Assembly (NCBI GenBank): GCA_013203805.1
Contig: JABMPH010000233.1
Location: forward strand, 1 to 32,423
From: Bacteroidota bacterium
GTDB lineage: Bacteria > Bacteroidota > Bacteroidia > Bacteroidales > F082
Length of the DNA: 32,423 bases
Reading direction: 5' to 3'
In this document: positions 17,966-26,238 of the stretch, in pieces
Position numbering within the stretch: position 1 is the first letter of the stretch
Layout of the letters: each line of letters begins with the position of its first letter
The notes under the pieces: model-generated
Databases searched by the model: none
What the model was told of the DNA's origin: nothing
Seen by the model: only the letters and a program-made list of their open reading frames with translations
Program-made: the position numbers and the translations under genes

Positions 17966-18110
17966 TTAACCACAAGGCAAACAATTCGCCTCACTATGTT
18001 TCACAAAGTTATTCCATAGTAAGTAATCGTTATAAACTATAACGTGTTTTCTGATGATTGTTTGTAAAAGTAATTAGTATAATCCTTTGCGTGAAATACT
18101 TTGTGTTGGG
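17966..18110. repeat. Inverted pair of dispersed CTTTGTG/CACAAAG repeats
   Basis: 17966-18010 reads TTAACCACAAGGCAAAC...TTTCACAAAGTT. 18084-18110 reads CCTTTGCGTGAAATACTTTGTGTTGGG, the opposite orientation of similar text. Both resemble the repeat at 6851-6886. The copies are degenerate and of unknown function. Confidence 0.5.
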
Positions 18111-18127
18111 TTCATGATAATAAGCTA

Positions 18128-18155
18128 CTAGATAGTTATCGTGTAACTATTCTAG
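18128..18155. other. Hairpin of unknown role
   Basis: CTAGATAGTTA (18128-18138) pairs with TAACTATTCTAG (18144-18155), giving an 11-bp stem with one bulged base and a 5-nt loop. No T-run follows on either strand, so it is not a standard terminator. It could be an operator or an RNA structure. Confidence 0.45.
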
Positions 18156-18419
18156 CCAGAGAAAGTAAAATAAGAGAAGCATTATTTGAAAATTTCCTTG
18201 CTGAAGAAAGAGTAGATGGATAATGTGAATGTTAACTCTTATTCGATTATAAAAATTTATGAGTAAGAATGAACACAAAGTAATAAACAAGACTCGCCAT
18301 TCATGCTTTGTTAAAGGGTTATTATGTTCCAATTGTAAATTATTCACACTGGCAAAAGTTAACTGAATAAATTCCATAAAGTGATCCTGCGTTTTCAAAA
18401 ATTGAAAAGCTATTTTGTT

Positions 18420-18427
18420 TAGTTTTG
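18420..18427 (+). promoter_or_regulatory. Candidate promoter box for lipoprotein gene
   Basis: TAGTTTTG matches TAnnTTTG exactly and lies 45 bp before the start at 18473. A TTG lies 15 bp upstream of it (18402-18404), slightly closer than the usual -33 spacing. Confidence 0.45.
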
Positions 18428-18472
18428 TGTTTAAAATCAGCCAAAAAATTAATTCAACCTGAGCTAAAAGCT

Positions 18473-19789
18473 ATGATTGTTCGCTATTACCCATTGTTAA
18501 TTCTCTTTCTTTTTGTTCAGTGTTCTAATCCGTCATTCAACTTCCAAGAATTAAATTGTGCCCTATCGTCACATGATGTGGATAAGAGTGAACACATAGC
18601 CATATTCTCAGATGAAAATTTAGAGTCGGAATTAGACCACCTTGTAAATCCCCACTCAGTAATAAATTCTAAAGATTGGGTTAAGGTACTTTCAAAATAT
18701 ATGTATGTGGTTATATTGAAAAGAGAAAGAGAACGTTTTATCGATATTGTACAAAACAAACCCTTTTCCTTCCACTATTTATTTGAAACTAGTGATATCA
18801 TTATGTACCAGATTAATAATGATATAGGCCAAACGGAGATTTTTAATTTCTACAATAAAACAGGCACTTATTCATTAAACCTAAAAACCCCTATAAACAA
18901 CAAATTTATAATAGATAACGGTTTGATTAAACACTACTCTGATTCAGAATTAGTTTATAGTATACCTAGAGAAGTGGTGTTCGGTTTACCGCTTAAAAAA
19001 ACACAGACCAATTCAATACGGAAGAACAACTACCTGTTGATTAGCGGATCTATTAGAACGACTGAAGACAATGCAACAGCAAAAATAGTTACCAATTTTA
19101 AATCTAGAGAAGATGTTTCTCTTGAATATTATTCGCATCATATTCAAATGACTGAACCAATGAAATGGTATCCCTTCTTTTTATTATATCAAGTTAATAC
19201 TAGATTGGTAGCTTCCGATAAATTTATCTCATATATATGGAATCTCAATCATTATGAACTAGAAGTAAAAACTTTGGATATAAAGGTAATGACCCCTCAC
19301 AATGGTTTAGCAGAATTTTATGGACAAGAAGTATCACATATCTTCTGGCACCCAAGCACGGTTGGGTTTAATAAAGGATGGCAAAAAGGATCAGTAACTG
19401 GAACTGATAAAGAAGGAAAGTATCATTCCATCGCACCCAAAAAAACTGGTCTTCATATGAGTGGATCCATAAATGAATATAATGTTACCAATGGAATATC
19501 AGGGTTCTTGTCGCTTAAATCTAACTCTAAAACAAAAAAAATTGATGCGGAGTTCATCCTGAGAGTTACAACTTATGAGGGGAAAGAGACCTTTGTTAAA
19601 AAGATAATAATAAATTCTGGCAACGAAAACTGGCAAGAGCTGAACAAAGAAATTATTTTTCCCGAAAGAATAGATTCCGAAAGTCGGTTTCTTTTTTATG
19701 TTGCGAATCATGGTGAAGCAGAATTAAAAATAAAGGATTTGTACTTTACCTTTAACAGAAAGCAAATAGGTTGTATTGTAAATGATTAG
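18473..19789 (+). CDS. Orphan lipoprotein with two tandem beta-sandwich-like segments
   Basis: ATG at 18473 is chosen over an upstream TTG because it begins a lipoprotein signal peptide (MIVRYYPLLILFLFVQC, lipobox FVQC). The product has 438 residues. I recognise no family. Residues about 20-170 are mixed alpha/beta. The rest appears to hold two beta-rich segments with similar layout: ISGSIRTTED...FISYIWNLNHYELEVKTLDIKV and MSGSINEYN...FLFYVANHGEAELKIKDLYFTF. Each ends in the 'wN....e..i.dl.v' pattern common in carbohydrate-binding or jelly-roll domains. A short motif EVSHIFWHPSTVGFNKGW lies between them. It is monocistronic and converges on the arsenic genes. A carbohydrate-binding surface role is only a guess. 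Confidence 0.75.
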   Translation: MIVRYYPLLILFLFVQCSNPSFNFQELNCALSSHDVDKSEHIAIFSDENLESELDHLVNPHSVINSKDWVKVLSKYMYVVILKRERERFIDIVQNKPFSFHYLFETSDIIMYQINNDIGQTEIFNFYNKTGTYSLNLKTPINNKFIIDNGLIKHYSDSELVYSIPREVVFGLPLKKTQTNSIRKNNYLLISGSIRTTEDNATAKIVTNFKSREDVSLEYYSHHIQMTEPMKWYPFFLLYQVNTRLVASDKFISYIWNLNHYELEVKTLDIKVMTPHNGLAEFYGQEVSHIFWHPSTVGFNKGWQKGSVTGTDKEGKYHSIAPKKTGLHMSGSINEYNVTNGISGFLSLKSNSKTKKIDAEFILRVTTYEGKETFVKKIIINSGNENWQELNKEIIFPERIDSESRFLFYVANHGEAELKIKDLYFTFNRKQIGCIVND

Positions 19790-20079
19790 CCCCCTGAATA
19801 CATTTCCTTAAAAGACTATTCCCAAAACTTATCGATGAGCTTAAACATGGAGTGAATTGATGGTTATATCAGATAAAATTTAGGTTCTTGATATTGGCGT
19901 CAATGTTAAAATTATCTCACTTGTTATTTATGGTAGAGGAAATGTAATTAGGAACGATGAAATGGGAAAAGAAATATGATCGTTCATAACATTGGCCAAG
20001 GACAGGTGATGGAAGACTGTTTATTCAACTTTAACATCATATGGCATTATCGGTATAATATCAAATAGCATGACTCATG

Positions 20080-21120
20080 CTAACTAAAATACTTAGCCTT
20101 CATCTTTAAAGAAACACTTACCAGCAATATAAGTACCGGCACCTCAATCAGTGGGCCAATAACAGCAGCAAAAGCTTCTCCCGAATTAATTCCAAATACC
20201 GCAATTGCTACAGCTATTGCCAACTCAAAATTATTGCTTGCTGCAGTAAATGACAACGTTGCTGTTTTTTTGTAATCGGTTCCCATTTTTCTACTTATGT
20301 AGAATGAAACAAAAAACATCACCACAAAATATATTACTAGTGGTATGGCTATTCGAACAACATCCAAGGGTAGCTTTACAATGAAATCTCCTTTTAAGGA
20401 AAACATCACATATATTGTAAAGAGTAAAGCAATCAGTGTAAGCGGGCTAATTTTAGGAATGAAACTACTCTGATACCAATTTTTACTTTTTAATTTGATT
20501 AAAGAATACCGGGTGATAATTCCGGCTAAAAATGGAATACCAAGATATATTAGTACGCTTTCTGCTATTTGACCAATTGTGATATCAATTTCTGACCCTT
20601 GCAAACCAAATTTTTCAGGAAGTATCGTGATGAAAAAATATGCATATACCGAAAAGAAAAGCACCTGAAAAATACTATTAAAAGCTACCAGTCCTGCTGC
20701 ATATTCAGTATCACCTTTTGCCAAATCATTCCATACTATTACCATTGCAATGCATCGTGCTAAACCAATTAGTATCAACCCAACCATATAATGTGGATAG
20801 TCCTGCAAAAAAATTACTGCCAATGCAAACATCAATACAGGACCAATTATCCAATTTTGCACAAGCGATAATAGGAGAACTTTACGATTAAAGAACACAT
20901 CCTTAAGTTCTTCGTATTTTACTTTTGCCAAAGGAGGAAACATCATCACTATCAGGCCTATAGCTATTGGAATATTTGTTGTACCTTTTGTAAAGCTATT
21001 CCAGAACGAAGCAATATTTGGGAAAACATAACCAGACCCTACTCCAATTAACATGGCCATAAAAATCCAAAGGGTAAGATATCTATCTAGAAAAGAAAGT
21101 CTTTTGTTTTGTGATGACAT
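20080..21120 (-). CDS. acr3: ACR3-family arsenite efflux permease
   Basis: A 346-residue integral membrane protein with about ten helices, the normal length for ACR3. Recognisable features are the N-terminal [21 protein letters not shown], the helix [17 protein letters not shown] with the conserved cysteine needed for arsenite transport, and [23 protein letters not shown] near the end. It exports As(III) across the inner membrane using the proton gradient. The arsC stop and the acr3 start overlap by one base (TAATG read on the minus strand), so the two are translationally coupled. No ArsR repressor or metallochaperone gene is adjacent. Confidence 0.95.
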   Translation of the reverse strand: MSSQNKRLSFLDRYLTLWIFMAMLIGVGSGYVFPNIASFWNSFTKGTTNIPIAIGLIVMMFPPLAKVKYEELKDVFFNRKVLLLSLVQNWIIGPVLMFALAVIFLQDYPHYMVGLILIGLARCIAMVIVWNDLAKGDTEYAAGLVAFNSIFQVLFFSVYAYFFITILPEKFGLQGSEIDITIGQIAESVLIYLGIPFLAGIITRYSLIKLKSKNWYQSSFIPKISPLTLIALLFTIYVMFSLKGDFIVKLPLDVVRIAIPLVIYFVVMFFVSFYISRKMGTDYKKTATLSFTAASNNFELAIAVAIAVFGINSGEAFAAVIGPLIEVPVLILLVSVSLKMKAKYFS

Positions 21121-21545
21121 TATAATATGGGTTTTATCTGTTCAGTATAGAAAACTCGAAAATCGCGTTCAATTTCATTTCTAACTCTTGTAAACTCGTT
21201 TGTAATTTGATCATCTGTACCAGTAGCATCGGCAGGATCATCAAAACCAATGTGTAATCTGTTTTTAACATTTCCAACAAAAACCGGACAGCTTTCATTT
21301 GCACCTCCACAAACAGTTATTACAAAGGCGAAGTTATCCGAAAGAAACTCACTAACGTTTTTTGGATAATTATTACTTATATCCATATTTATTTGGTTCA
21401 TAACCTGAATGGCCTTTGGATGAACTTTTGAGCTGGGTTCTGTTCCTGCAGATACGACTTCCAATCGTGAATCATAGCTTTTTAGTAACCCCTCGGCCAT
21501 TTGACTCCTGCAGCTGTTGCCTGTGCATAATATCAATATTTTCAT
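21120..21545 (-). CDS. arsC: Thioredoxin-coupled arsenate reductase (LMW-PTP fold)
   Basis: A 141-residue protein. The P-loop CTGNSCRS gives C7 and R13 (CX5R), and two further cysteines lie at C79 and C86 in [13 protein letters not shown]. These match the C10, C82 and C89 relay of the pI258-type enzyme, which passes the disulfide to thioredoxin. DDPADATG (about 101-108) supplies the general-acid region. It reduces As(V) to As(III), which the coupled acr3 product exports. It is the first gene of a two-gene operon. A weak TATTTTTA box lies on the minus strand at 21570-21577, and no ArsR site was identified. Confidence 0.95.
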   Translation of the reverse strand: MKILILCTGNSCRSQMAEGLLKSYDSRLEVVSAGTEPSSKVHPKAIQVMNQINMDISNNYPKNVSEFLSDNFAFVITVCGGANESCPVFVGNVKNRLHIGFDDPADATGTDDQITNEFTRVRNEIERDFRVFYTEQIKPIL

Positions 21546-21630
21546 AATTGATTTTCTAATTTTAGGGGGTAAAAATAGAATAAAAGATATAAATAAATGT
21601 TAAAAAACTGATAACCTATGCAGCTATTAT

Positions 21631-21638
21631 TAACTTTG
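21631..21638 (+). promoter_or_regulatory. Candidate promoter box for TlpA-like gene
   Basis: TAACTTTG matches TAnnTTTG exactly, 43 bp before the preferred start at 21682 and divergent from the arsenic genes. Confidence 0.45.
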
Positions 21639-21681
21639 CTATTTGAGGATATCAATGCTCTATAAATCTAAACCTAATATT

Positions 21682-22794
21682 ATGCGTAAAGCTTTATTTA
21701 TTTTCCTGATCGTATCAGTGGCAATTGGTGTAATTAGCTCGTGTGAAAAAAAAGTCGAGAATAATTTTAAGATCACTCTAGAAGTATCAAACGGAGGAGA
21801 CAGCACTCTTTATTTGAGTAAGCGCGAAGGAGGAGAAATGATTAACTACGACTCTGTTCAGTTAATAGATGGACAAGGCATTATTACAGGACATATTGAT
21901 ATGCCGGAGTTTTATTATTTAAAGTTTAAGGATACTAGAAACTATATTTCCGTTTTCGTTGAAGCTGGAGATATAGTTATAGAGGTTGATATGAATAACC
22001 TGGATAAGCCCCTGATTTCTGGCTCATTAACCCATGAAAAATTTATGGCATTTAACGATTCGGTCAGCATTTTTGATCAACAGGCATCTTTGTTAGGAAA
22101 GCAATATGGCGAGGCAAATAGTAATAATGATACTGTGCTTATGCAGCAAATTGAGGATCAATATATGGCTGTTGATGGTAAAAAAACAGAATATCTAATT
22201 GATTATGCAATAATAAATAACGATAATGTTGTAAGTGCCTTTTTGGTACTTAATAATTCATATAAGTTTGAACTTGAAGACCTGGAGAAGGTTGTAAGCG
22301 GTTTCGACCCCTCTATTGATTCAAGTGCTTATGTTAAAAGCCTGCAACAATATATTTCAACACTTAAAAAATCAGGAATTGGACAGCCATATATTGATTT
22401 TGCACTTAATAATCCCGCAGGGAACCCTGTTCCTTTATCTTCTTTACTAAATGGAAATTATGTGTTAGTTGATTTTTGGGCATCATGGTGTAGTCCCTGC
22501 AGGGCAGAAAATCCTAATGTGGTATTGGCATATCAAAAATTCCATGATAAAGGTTTTGATGTGGTTGGTGTTTCTTTCGATAAAGATCATGATAAGTGGG
22601 TTGAGGCTATTGCAGCTGATAACTTATCATGGGCACATGTAAGTGACCTCAAATACTGGAACTGTGCTGCCGGAAAACTTTATGGAATCCAAAGCATACC
22701 TCAAAATATTCTTATCGATCCGGATGGTATCATTATTGAAAAGAACCTTCGTGGTCAGGATCTACAGGACAAGCTGGCAGAATTGCTTAATTAA
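21682..22794 (+). CDS. TlpA-like thioredoxin-fold lipoprotein with DUF4369-like N-terminus
   Basis: The preferred start is ATG 21682, because it begins a lipoprotein signal peptide (MRKALFIFLIVSVAIGVISSC, then EKK). The 370-residue product has an N-terminal beta-rich domain (about 25-110: DSTLYLSKREGGEMINYDSVQL, GIITGHIDMPEFYYLKF) of the DUF4369 type. A helical linker follows, then a C-terminal thioredoxin fold (about 235-370) with the redox motif WASWCSPC (C270, C273) and the cis-Pro segment GIQSIPQNILIDPDG. It is a membrane-anchored periplasmic thiol-disulfide oxidoreductase, widespread in Bacteroidota. It is divergent from arsC; thioredoxin supports ArsC in the cytosol, but this protein is periplasmic, so no functional link is implied. 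Confidence 0.9.
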   Translation: MRKALFIFLIVSVAIGVISSCEKKVENNFKITLEVSNGGDSTLYLSKREGGEMINYDSVQLIDGQGIITGHIDMPEFYYLKFKDTRNYISVFVEAGDIVIEVDMNNLDKPLISGSLTHEKFMAFNDSVSIFDQQASLLGKQYGEANSNNDTVLMQQIEDQYMAVDGKKTEYLIDYAIINNDNVVSAFLVLNNSYKFELEDLEKVVSGFDPSIDSSAYVKSLQQYISTLKKSGIGQPYIDFALNNPAGNPVPLSSLLNGNYVLVDFWASWCSPCRAENPNVVLAYQKFHDKGFDVVGVSFDKDHDKWVEAIAADNLSWAHVSDLKYWNCAAGKLYGIQSIPQNILIDPDGIIIEKNLRGQDLQDKLAELLN

Positions 22795-22891
22795 GATTTT
22801 TTATTTTTTGCATTAGCTATTTATTTGTAACAGATACTGACTGGTTTATCTTTTAATAACCTCTTGATTAGGTGTTTACATATTCATTTAT

Positions 22892-22899
22892 TATATTTG
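22892..22899 (+). promoter_or_regulatory. Candidate promoter box upstream of isochorismatase stub
   Basis: TATATTTG matches TAnnTTTG exactly, 18 bp before ATG 22918. It would also drive the small membrane protein and methyltransferase that follow at close spacing. Confidence 0.45.
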
Positions 22900-22917
22900 T
22901 TGGCAAATTTGATTACT

Positions 22918-23088
22918 ATGAATAAGGCTCTCATTATTCTTGATATCCAAAACGATTATTTTCACAATGGTTCTATGGAGCTTGTTGGATCTGAACAAGC
23001 AAGCGTGAATGCAAAGGCAATCATTGATAGATTCAGAGAAGAAAAATTGCCTGTCATTTTTATTCAACACATTTGCAAATGTTATTAA
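22918..23088 (+). pseudogene. Isochorismatase-family hydrolase, 3'-truncated
   Basis: A 56-residue frame starting MNKALIILDIQNDYF matches the N-terminus of isochorismatase-like cysteine hydrolases, including the catalytic Asp (LDIQNDYF) and the second strand LPVIFIQH. Family members run about 180 residues; the catalytic Lys and Cys regions are missing. Homology stops at QHI, then KCY and a stop. The break coincides with a perfect 12-bp palindrome CATTTGCAAATG (23070-23081) and a second small hairpin AATTCA/TGAATT (23087-23100). No downstream half was found. The intact neighbour begins 17 bp later. Confidence 0.8.
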
Positions 23089-23105
23089 TTCAAATGAATT
23101 TTTAG

Positions 23106-23294
23106 ATGAAAACTAAACCCATAGACACACTAGTATATGCTTTAGCTTTTTTAATTCCATTTTATTTAGTGTTCTATCAACCACTATATGAAAACCCTGA
23201 AGCGAGAAAAAATAAAACTATTTGGAAATTTATTATTGCTGGGTTAGTCACCTATGTAATTTTAGGTGTTGTTTATTATCTAATCAAAAATTGA
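23106..23294 (+). CDS. Small two-helix membrane protein
   Basis: A 62-residue protein with two hydrophobic helices (about 8-28 and 42-60) joined by a charged loop ENPEARKNKTIWK. I do not recognise a family. It lies between the isochorismatase stub and the methyltransferase, 11 bp before the latter's start, so all three may share one transcript. The small size lowers confidence, but the two-helix pattern and the fit between neighbours support it. Confidence 0.6.
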   Translation: MKTKPIDTLVYALAFLIPFYLVFYQPLYENPEARKNKTIWKFIIAGLVTYVILGVVYYLIKN

Positions 23295-23305
23295 ATATTA
23301 TCATC

Positions 23306-23941
23306 ATGAGTGAGAAAAATTTAAAATCATATTGGAATAGAGTTTATGAAAAATCTGAAGTTGAAAAACTTGGGTGGTATGAAGATAGTCCTGAGCCATC
23401 TATGCGGTTAATTAATAAGTGTAAACTAAGCATGAGTGGAACAATATTAAATGTGGGTGCCGGGGCATCAACATTGATTGATGAGCTATTGAAAAACGGT
23501 TATCAAAACATAATAGCCAGCGACTTAAGTGGAACATCATTGGAAATGCTTAAAAATAGATTGGGTGAGAAAGAATCTCAAAAAGTTCAGTGGATTATTG
23601 ATGATTTAACTAAATCGGAAGAGTTGGTTAAGCTAAGCCCAATAGAACTATGGCACGACAGGGCTGTACTACACTTTTTTACTGATGAAAAAGATCAGGA
23701 TGCTTACTTTAAATTGCTTAAAAAAATTGTGAAAAAAGAAGGATTCGTAATTATTGCCACATTTAATTTAGATGGGGCTACCCAATGCAGCGGACTTCCT
23801 GTTTGTAGATATAATAAAACAACTCTGGAGGAAAAACTTGGATTGAACTTTGAGCTTATTACAGATTTCAACCACACCTATAAAATGCCATCGGGAGATA
23901 GTAGGGAATATGTATATACCCTATTTCAGAGAATTAAATAA
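23306..23941 (+). CDS. Class I SAM-dependent methyltransferase
   Basis: The start is ATG 23306 (MSEKNLKSYWNRVYEKS), because an upstream in-frame start would add an extension that overlaps the preceding gene. The 211-residue protein has the SAM-binding motif I LNVGAGAST (normally a Gly-rich DVGGGAS), the acidic loop ASDLSGTSLEML, and ELWHDRAVLHFFT and CSGLPVCRY. This combination is typical of a bacterial methyltransferase family often labelled thiopurine- or METTL12-like. The KLGWYEDSPEPS motif near the N-terminus is also characteristic. The substrate is unknown. Confidence 0.87.
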   Translation: MSEKNLKSYWNRVYEKSEVEKLGWYEDSPEPSMRLINKCKLSMSGTILNVGAGASTLIDELLKNGYQNIIASDLSGTSLEMLKNRLGEKESQKVQWIIDDLTKSEELVKLSPIELWHDRAVLHFFTDEKDQDAYFKLLKKIVKKEGFVIIATFNLDGATQCSGLPVCRYNKTTLEEKLGLNFELITDFNHTYKMPSGDSREYVYTLFQRIK

Positions 23942-24087
23942 TCTTTACTAATAATACGAAAATATTAGTCTATCTGTTAAAGACTATCATCTTGTACCAT
24001 AGCTAAATCTTATTGGCATAATTTTTGTTATGATTAGCCTTCATCAATAAAGAACTAATATTATATTTTACTAATTAAATAAATCAA

Positions 24088-24954
24088 ATGAAAAGATTAT
24101 CCGTTTTTCTAATTGCATCACTTGCAGTTGTTATGATTATGTCATCATGTAAAAAAGATGAAGATACTTTTGGACCTCCTACAATTAACTTCGTTGGCGG
24201 TAGTGATTATGTTGATTCCGATGCAACAATTGCAGAAAATACTTTTTTCAAAGTAGGTATTGCAGCAATAGCTAATACAGAGTCTAACGAAAAATTAGCT
24301 TCACTTAGTTTAACAAGAACTATGTTTGGTATCGTATATACCGATACAACTTTATCAATTAATGAAACTACTTATGCTATTGATTTTGAATTTAACTCAC
24401 AGGCTGCCGGAGTTGTTGAAACTATAGTTTTTACGGTAACTGACAAAGCTGGTAAATCAGCCGAAAAAAGCTTAGTTATTACCTATGAGGCTTCAGCGGT
24501 AAGTGTTTCCAAAAATATTGGAGTAACTATGGGATCATATAATGATGATAATGGAAGCTTTTATTCAACAGTAACTAATCAGGTATATAATAAAGCCGAT
24601 GCCACAGATAATCAATCAAAAATAGATTTTCTATTTTACTTAGGTGCACAAAACGCTTCAACCATTGCATCACCTGCTGATATTCAGGCTAAAGCAGTTT
24701 TTGAGATTGCTAACTGGACAATTCATAACGAAACTTTGTTTGCAGAAACAACAATTACAGATACTGAATTTGACGCCATAGGTGACTCCTATCTTTTTCC
24801 AGAATTTACAGGTACATTAACCGATGTTAACCATCTTGAATCAGGTGATGTAATTATGTTTAAAACTGTTGATAATAGATTAGGTTTGATTAAAGTAAGT
24901 TCAATCAATGGTAGAGGTGATTATATCAGTTTAGATATTATTGTTTCCGGATAG
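24088..24954 (+). CDS. Ig-like-domain lipoprotein of unknown function
   Basis: A 288-residue lipoprotein with signal peptide MKRLSVFLIASLAVVMIMSSC followed by KKDEDTFGPP. Residues about 32-133 form an Ig-like beta-sandwich ending VVETIVFTVTDKAGKSAEKSLVITY. Residues about 140-288 form a second beta-rich domain (NIGVTMGSYNDDNGSFYST, SKIDFLFYLG, then LESGDVIMFKTVDNRLGLIKV). Bacteroidota encode many such surface lipoproteins next to diverse genes. I assign no specific function. It is intact, and its stop lies 14 bp before an N-terminally truncated gene. Confidence 0.8.
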   Translation: MKRLSVFLIASLAVVMIMSSCKKDEDTFGPPTINFVGGSDYVDSDATIAENTFFKVGIAAIANTESNEKLASLSLTRTMFGIVYTDTTLSINETTYAIDFEFNSQAAGVVETIVFTVTDKAGKSAEKSLVITYEASAVSVSKNIGVTMGSYNDDNGSFYSTVTNQVYNKADATDNQSKIDFLFYLGAQNASTIASPADIQAKAVFEIANWTIHNETLFAETTITDTEFDAIGDSYLFPEFTGTLTDVNHLESGDVIMFKTVDNRLGLIKVSSINGRGDYISLDIIVSG

Positions 24955-24968
24955 TTTATTAGAAAATA

Positions 24969-25298
24969 ATGTCGGGTGTTGATGGCACTGTTGGAGCTAA
25001 GCAAACCTGGGACAGCAATGTGAAGGGTGTTGGGAGAGGTTATCAGGAGATTTCTATAATTGACCCTCCAGTATACATCGAAACAAAACTTAAGTTTTAT
25101 GATCCATATGAAAGTGAAGCTAACGGTTATGTCAAGCTAAAGGAAACAGGAATCAATGAAGTGGTTGCTACCTGGGGTTTTAAAAGCGAAATACCCTATC
25201 CATTTAACATTATGTCTGTATTTACCAATATGGACGATATGATGGGTGAGGACTGGGATAAAGGCCTTAACAGGCTTAAATTACTTTGTGAAATATAA
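24969..25298 (+). pseudogene. SRPBCC (START-like) protein lacking its N-terminus
   Basis: A 109-residue frame beginning MSGVDGTVGAKQTWDSNVKGVGRGYQEI. Together with YIETKLKFYDPYESEANGYVKL, EVVATWGFKSEIPYPFN and GEDWDKGLNRLK, this matches the C-terminal two thirds of the SRPBCC/polyketide-cyclase proteins. Those are normally about 170-180 residues, with an N-terminal membrane helix and an initial strand-helix region (RSIVINAPPEVVF...WSPW). Here that part is absent: the frame runs back only two codons before an in-frame TAG at 24960, just after the upstream lipoprotein stop. An ATG happens to precede the break, so a product could be made, but the hydrophobic-cavity fold would be incomplete. Confidence 0.8.
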
Positions 25299-25386
25299 GC
25301 AGAAGGTCAAAAAGCGCATTTATTTCAACCCCAAATTCATTGTCTGTTTGCCATTAAGCAAAACCCATTCGTCAATAATAAAAAGG

Positions 25387-25809
25387 TTATCTAACCTCAA
25401 AACATATAATTTCTGGTGAGTTACTATTGCCCTCAACACTAATTTCAACTTCATATTTTCCAATGGGCCATCCATTGTAAGGTTTGCTTAAACGGCTGTT
25501 TAAATCGAGATTTATACCTAAATCGGAATAGTTTAGGGTAACGTCATCAATAATTATTGTTTCGCCATCAACATATTTCCACACAAAGTTTACAAAAGTA
25601 TTATTGGGTGCATTTATTAACTTGCAACTTACATAAATTTGAGGATCATCTGTATTAAATACATGATCATTTTTATTGCAACATTCATCTGATAAGTTAA
25701 CACATGTTTTAATATCTGCTAAATAAGCGGTTGTTACTTCAAACTCACACGATGATAAAATAATGCTCAATAATAAAATGAGGGCAATAATTTTAGTTGA
25801 ATTTTTCAT
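25387..25809 (-). CDS. Small lipoprotein of unknown function
   Basis: The start at 25809 is chosen because it begins a lipoprotein signal peptide (MKNSTKIIALILLLSIILSSC). An upstream in-frame ATG at 25857 would add 16 residues before it. The 140-residue product has a Cys-rich stretch after the anchor (KTCVNLSDECCNKNDHVF), then a single beta-sandwich-like domain (QIYVSCKLINAPNNTFVNFVWKYVDG ... NGWPIGKYEVEISVEG). The ending resembles extracellular Ig-like or filament-lining domains. No family was recognised. It is convergent with the SRPBCC remnant. Confidence 0.72.
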   Translation of the reverse strand: MKNSTKIIALILLLSIILSSCEFEVTTAYLADIKTCVNLSDECCNKNDHVFNTDDPQIYVSCKLINAPNNTFVNFVWKYVDGETIIIDDVTLNYSDLGINLDLNSRLSKPYNGWPIGKYEVEISVEGNSNSPEIICFEVR

Positions 25810-26238
25810 GATTATTAGTCTAATAATTCTATATGACAATACCCTGGGGCTACCCATTTTTTGTTAAAAATATGTTTGGAATAAACATATTGCAACTGAA
25901 TTAAGACAAGTGCGGTTATATTTCTATTATTTGCCTAAGAATTTTTATTATCCGCAATAGGTGACCTTTTATAATAATTCAATTCTAGCTAGTAATATTA
26001 ACAATTAGGGTTATGGTTAAAACAGTAGTGATTGGGATAATAATAAATCGGTGTTAACTAGCCTGTATCATAATATTATTATTTGTAGGTGCATTTTCTG
26101 TAATGGCCTCAAGCCATTCTGTTAGTGCCAATGTAAATACAACATAGTTTTAGAGGGATTGAATTGAAATTAATTTGCTTCATGATCAAGGAACTGATCA
26201 AGTTTATACGAAAGCGACTTCTCAAAATACAGGGTCAA
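25810..26238. other. Intergenic region, no gene seen
   Basis: AT-rich with no supportable frame longer than about 15 codons. A perfect hairpin AATGGC-ctcaa-GCCATT (26102-26118) lies downstream of the minus-strand DUF2147 gene and could help end its transcript, but it lacks a T-run. Two direct TGATCAAG copies lie at 26183-26204. Confidence 0.5.

Larger units (their letters stand above)
17676..18472. other. Long intergenic region with repeats and a hairpin
   Basis: No convincing gene. A short frame just after the esterase (reading KNEKIKTQFIPTKDEFKDKVLKEIENND, about 17670-17758) looks protein-like but has no start, and may be a remnant. An inverted pair of dispersed repeats (17966-18110), a hairpin (18128-18155) and a promoter box (18420-18427) occupy the rest. 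Confidence 0.55.

Noticed and set aside
19884..19979. Short frame reading VLDIGVNVKIISLVIYGRGNV, reminiscent of a transposase N-terminus
   Set aside because: Only 31 codons, no start codon, and the resemblance to IS110-type transposases is too weak to call a remnant.
23966..23986. Hairpin TAGTCT/AGACTA after the methyltransferase as a terminator
   Set aside because: Only six AT-rich pairs, a 9-nt loop and no T-run.
24019..24027. TAATTTTTG before the lipoprotein at 24088 as a promoter
   Set aside because: Spacing inside the box is one base too long for TAnnTTTG and it lies about 60 bp from the start.
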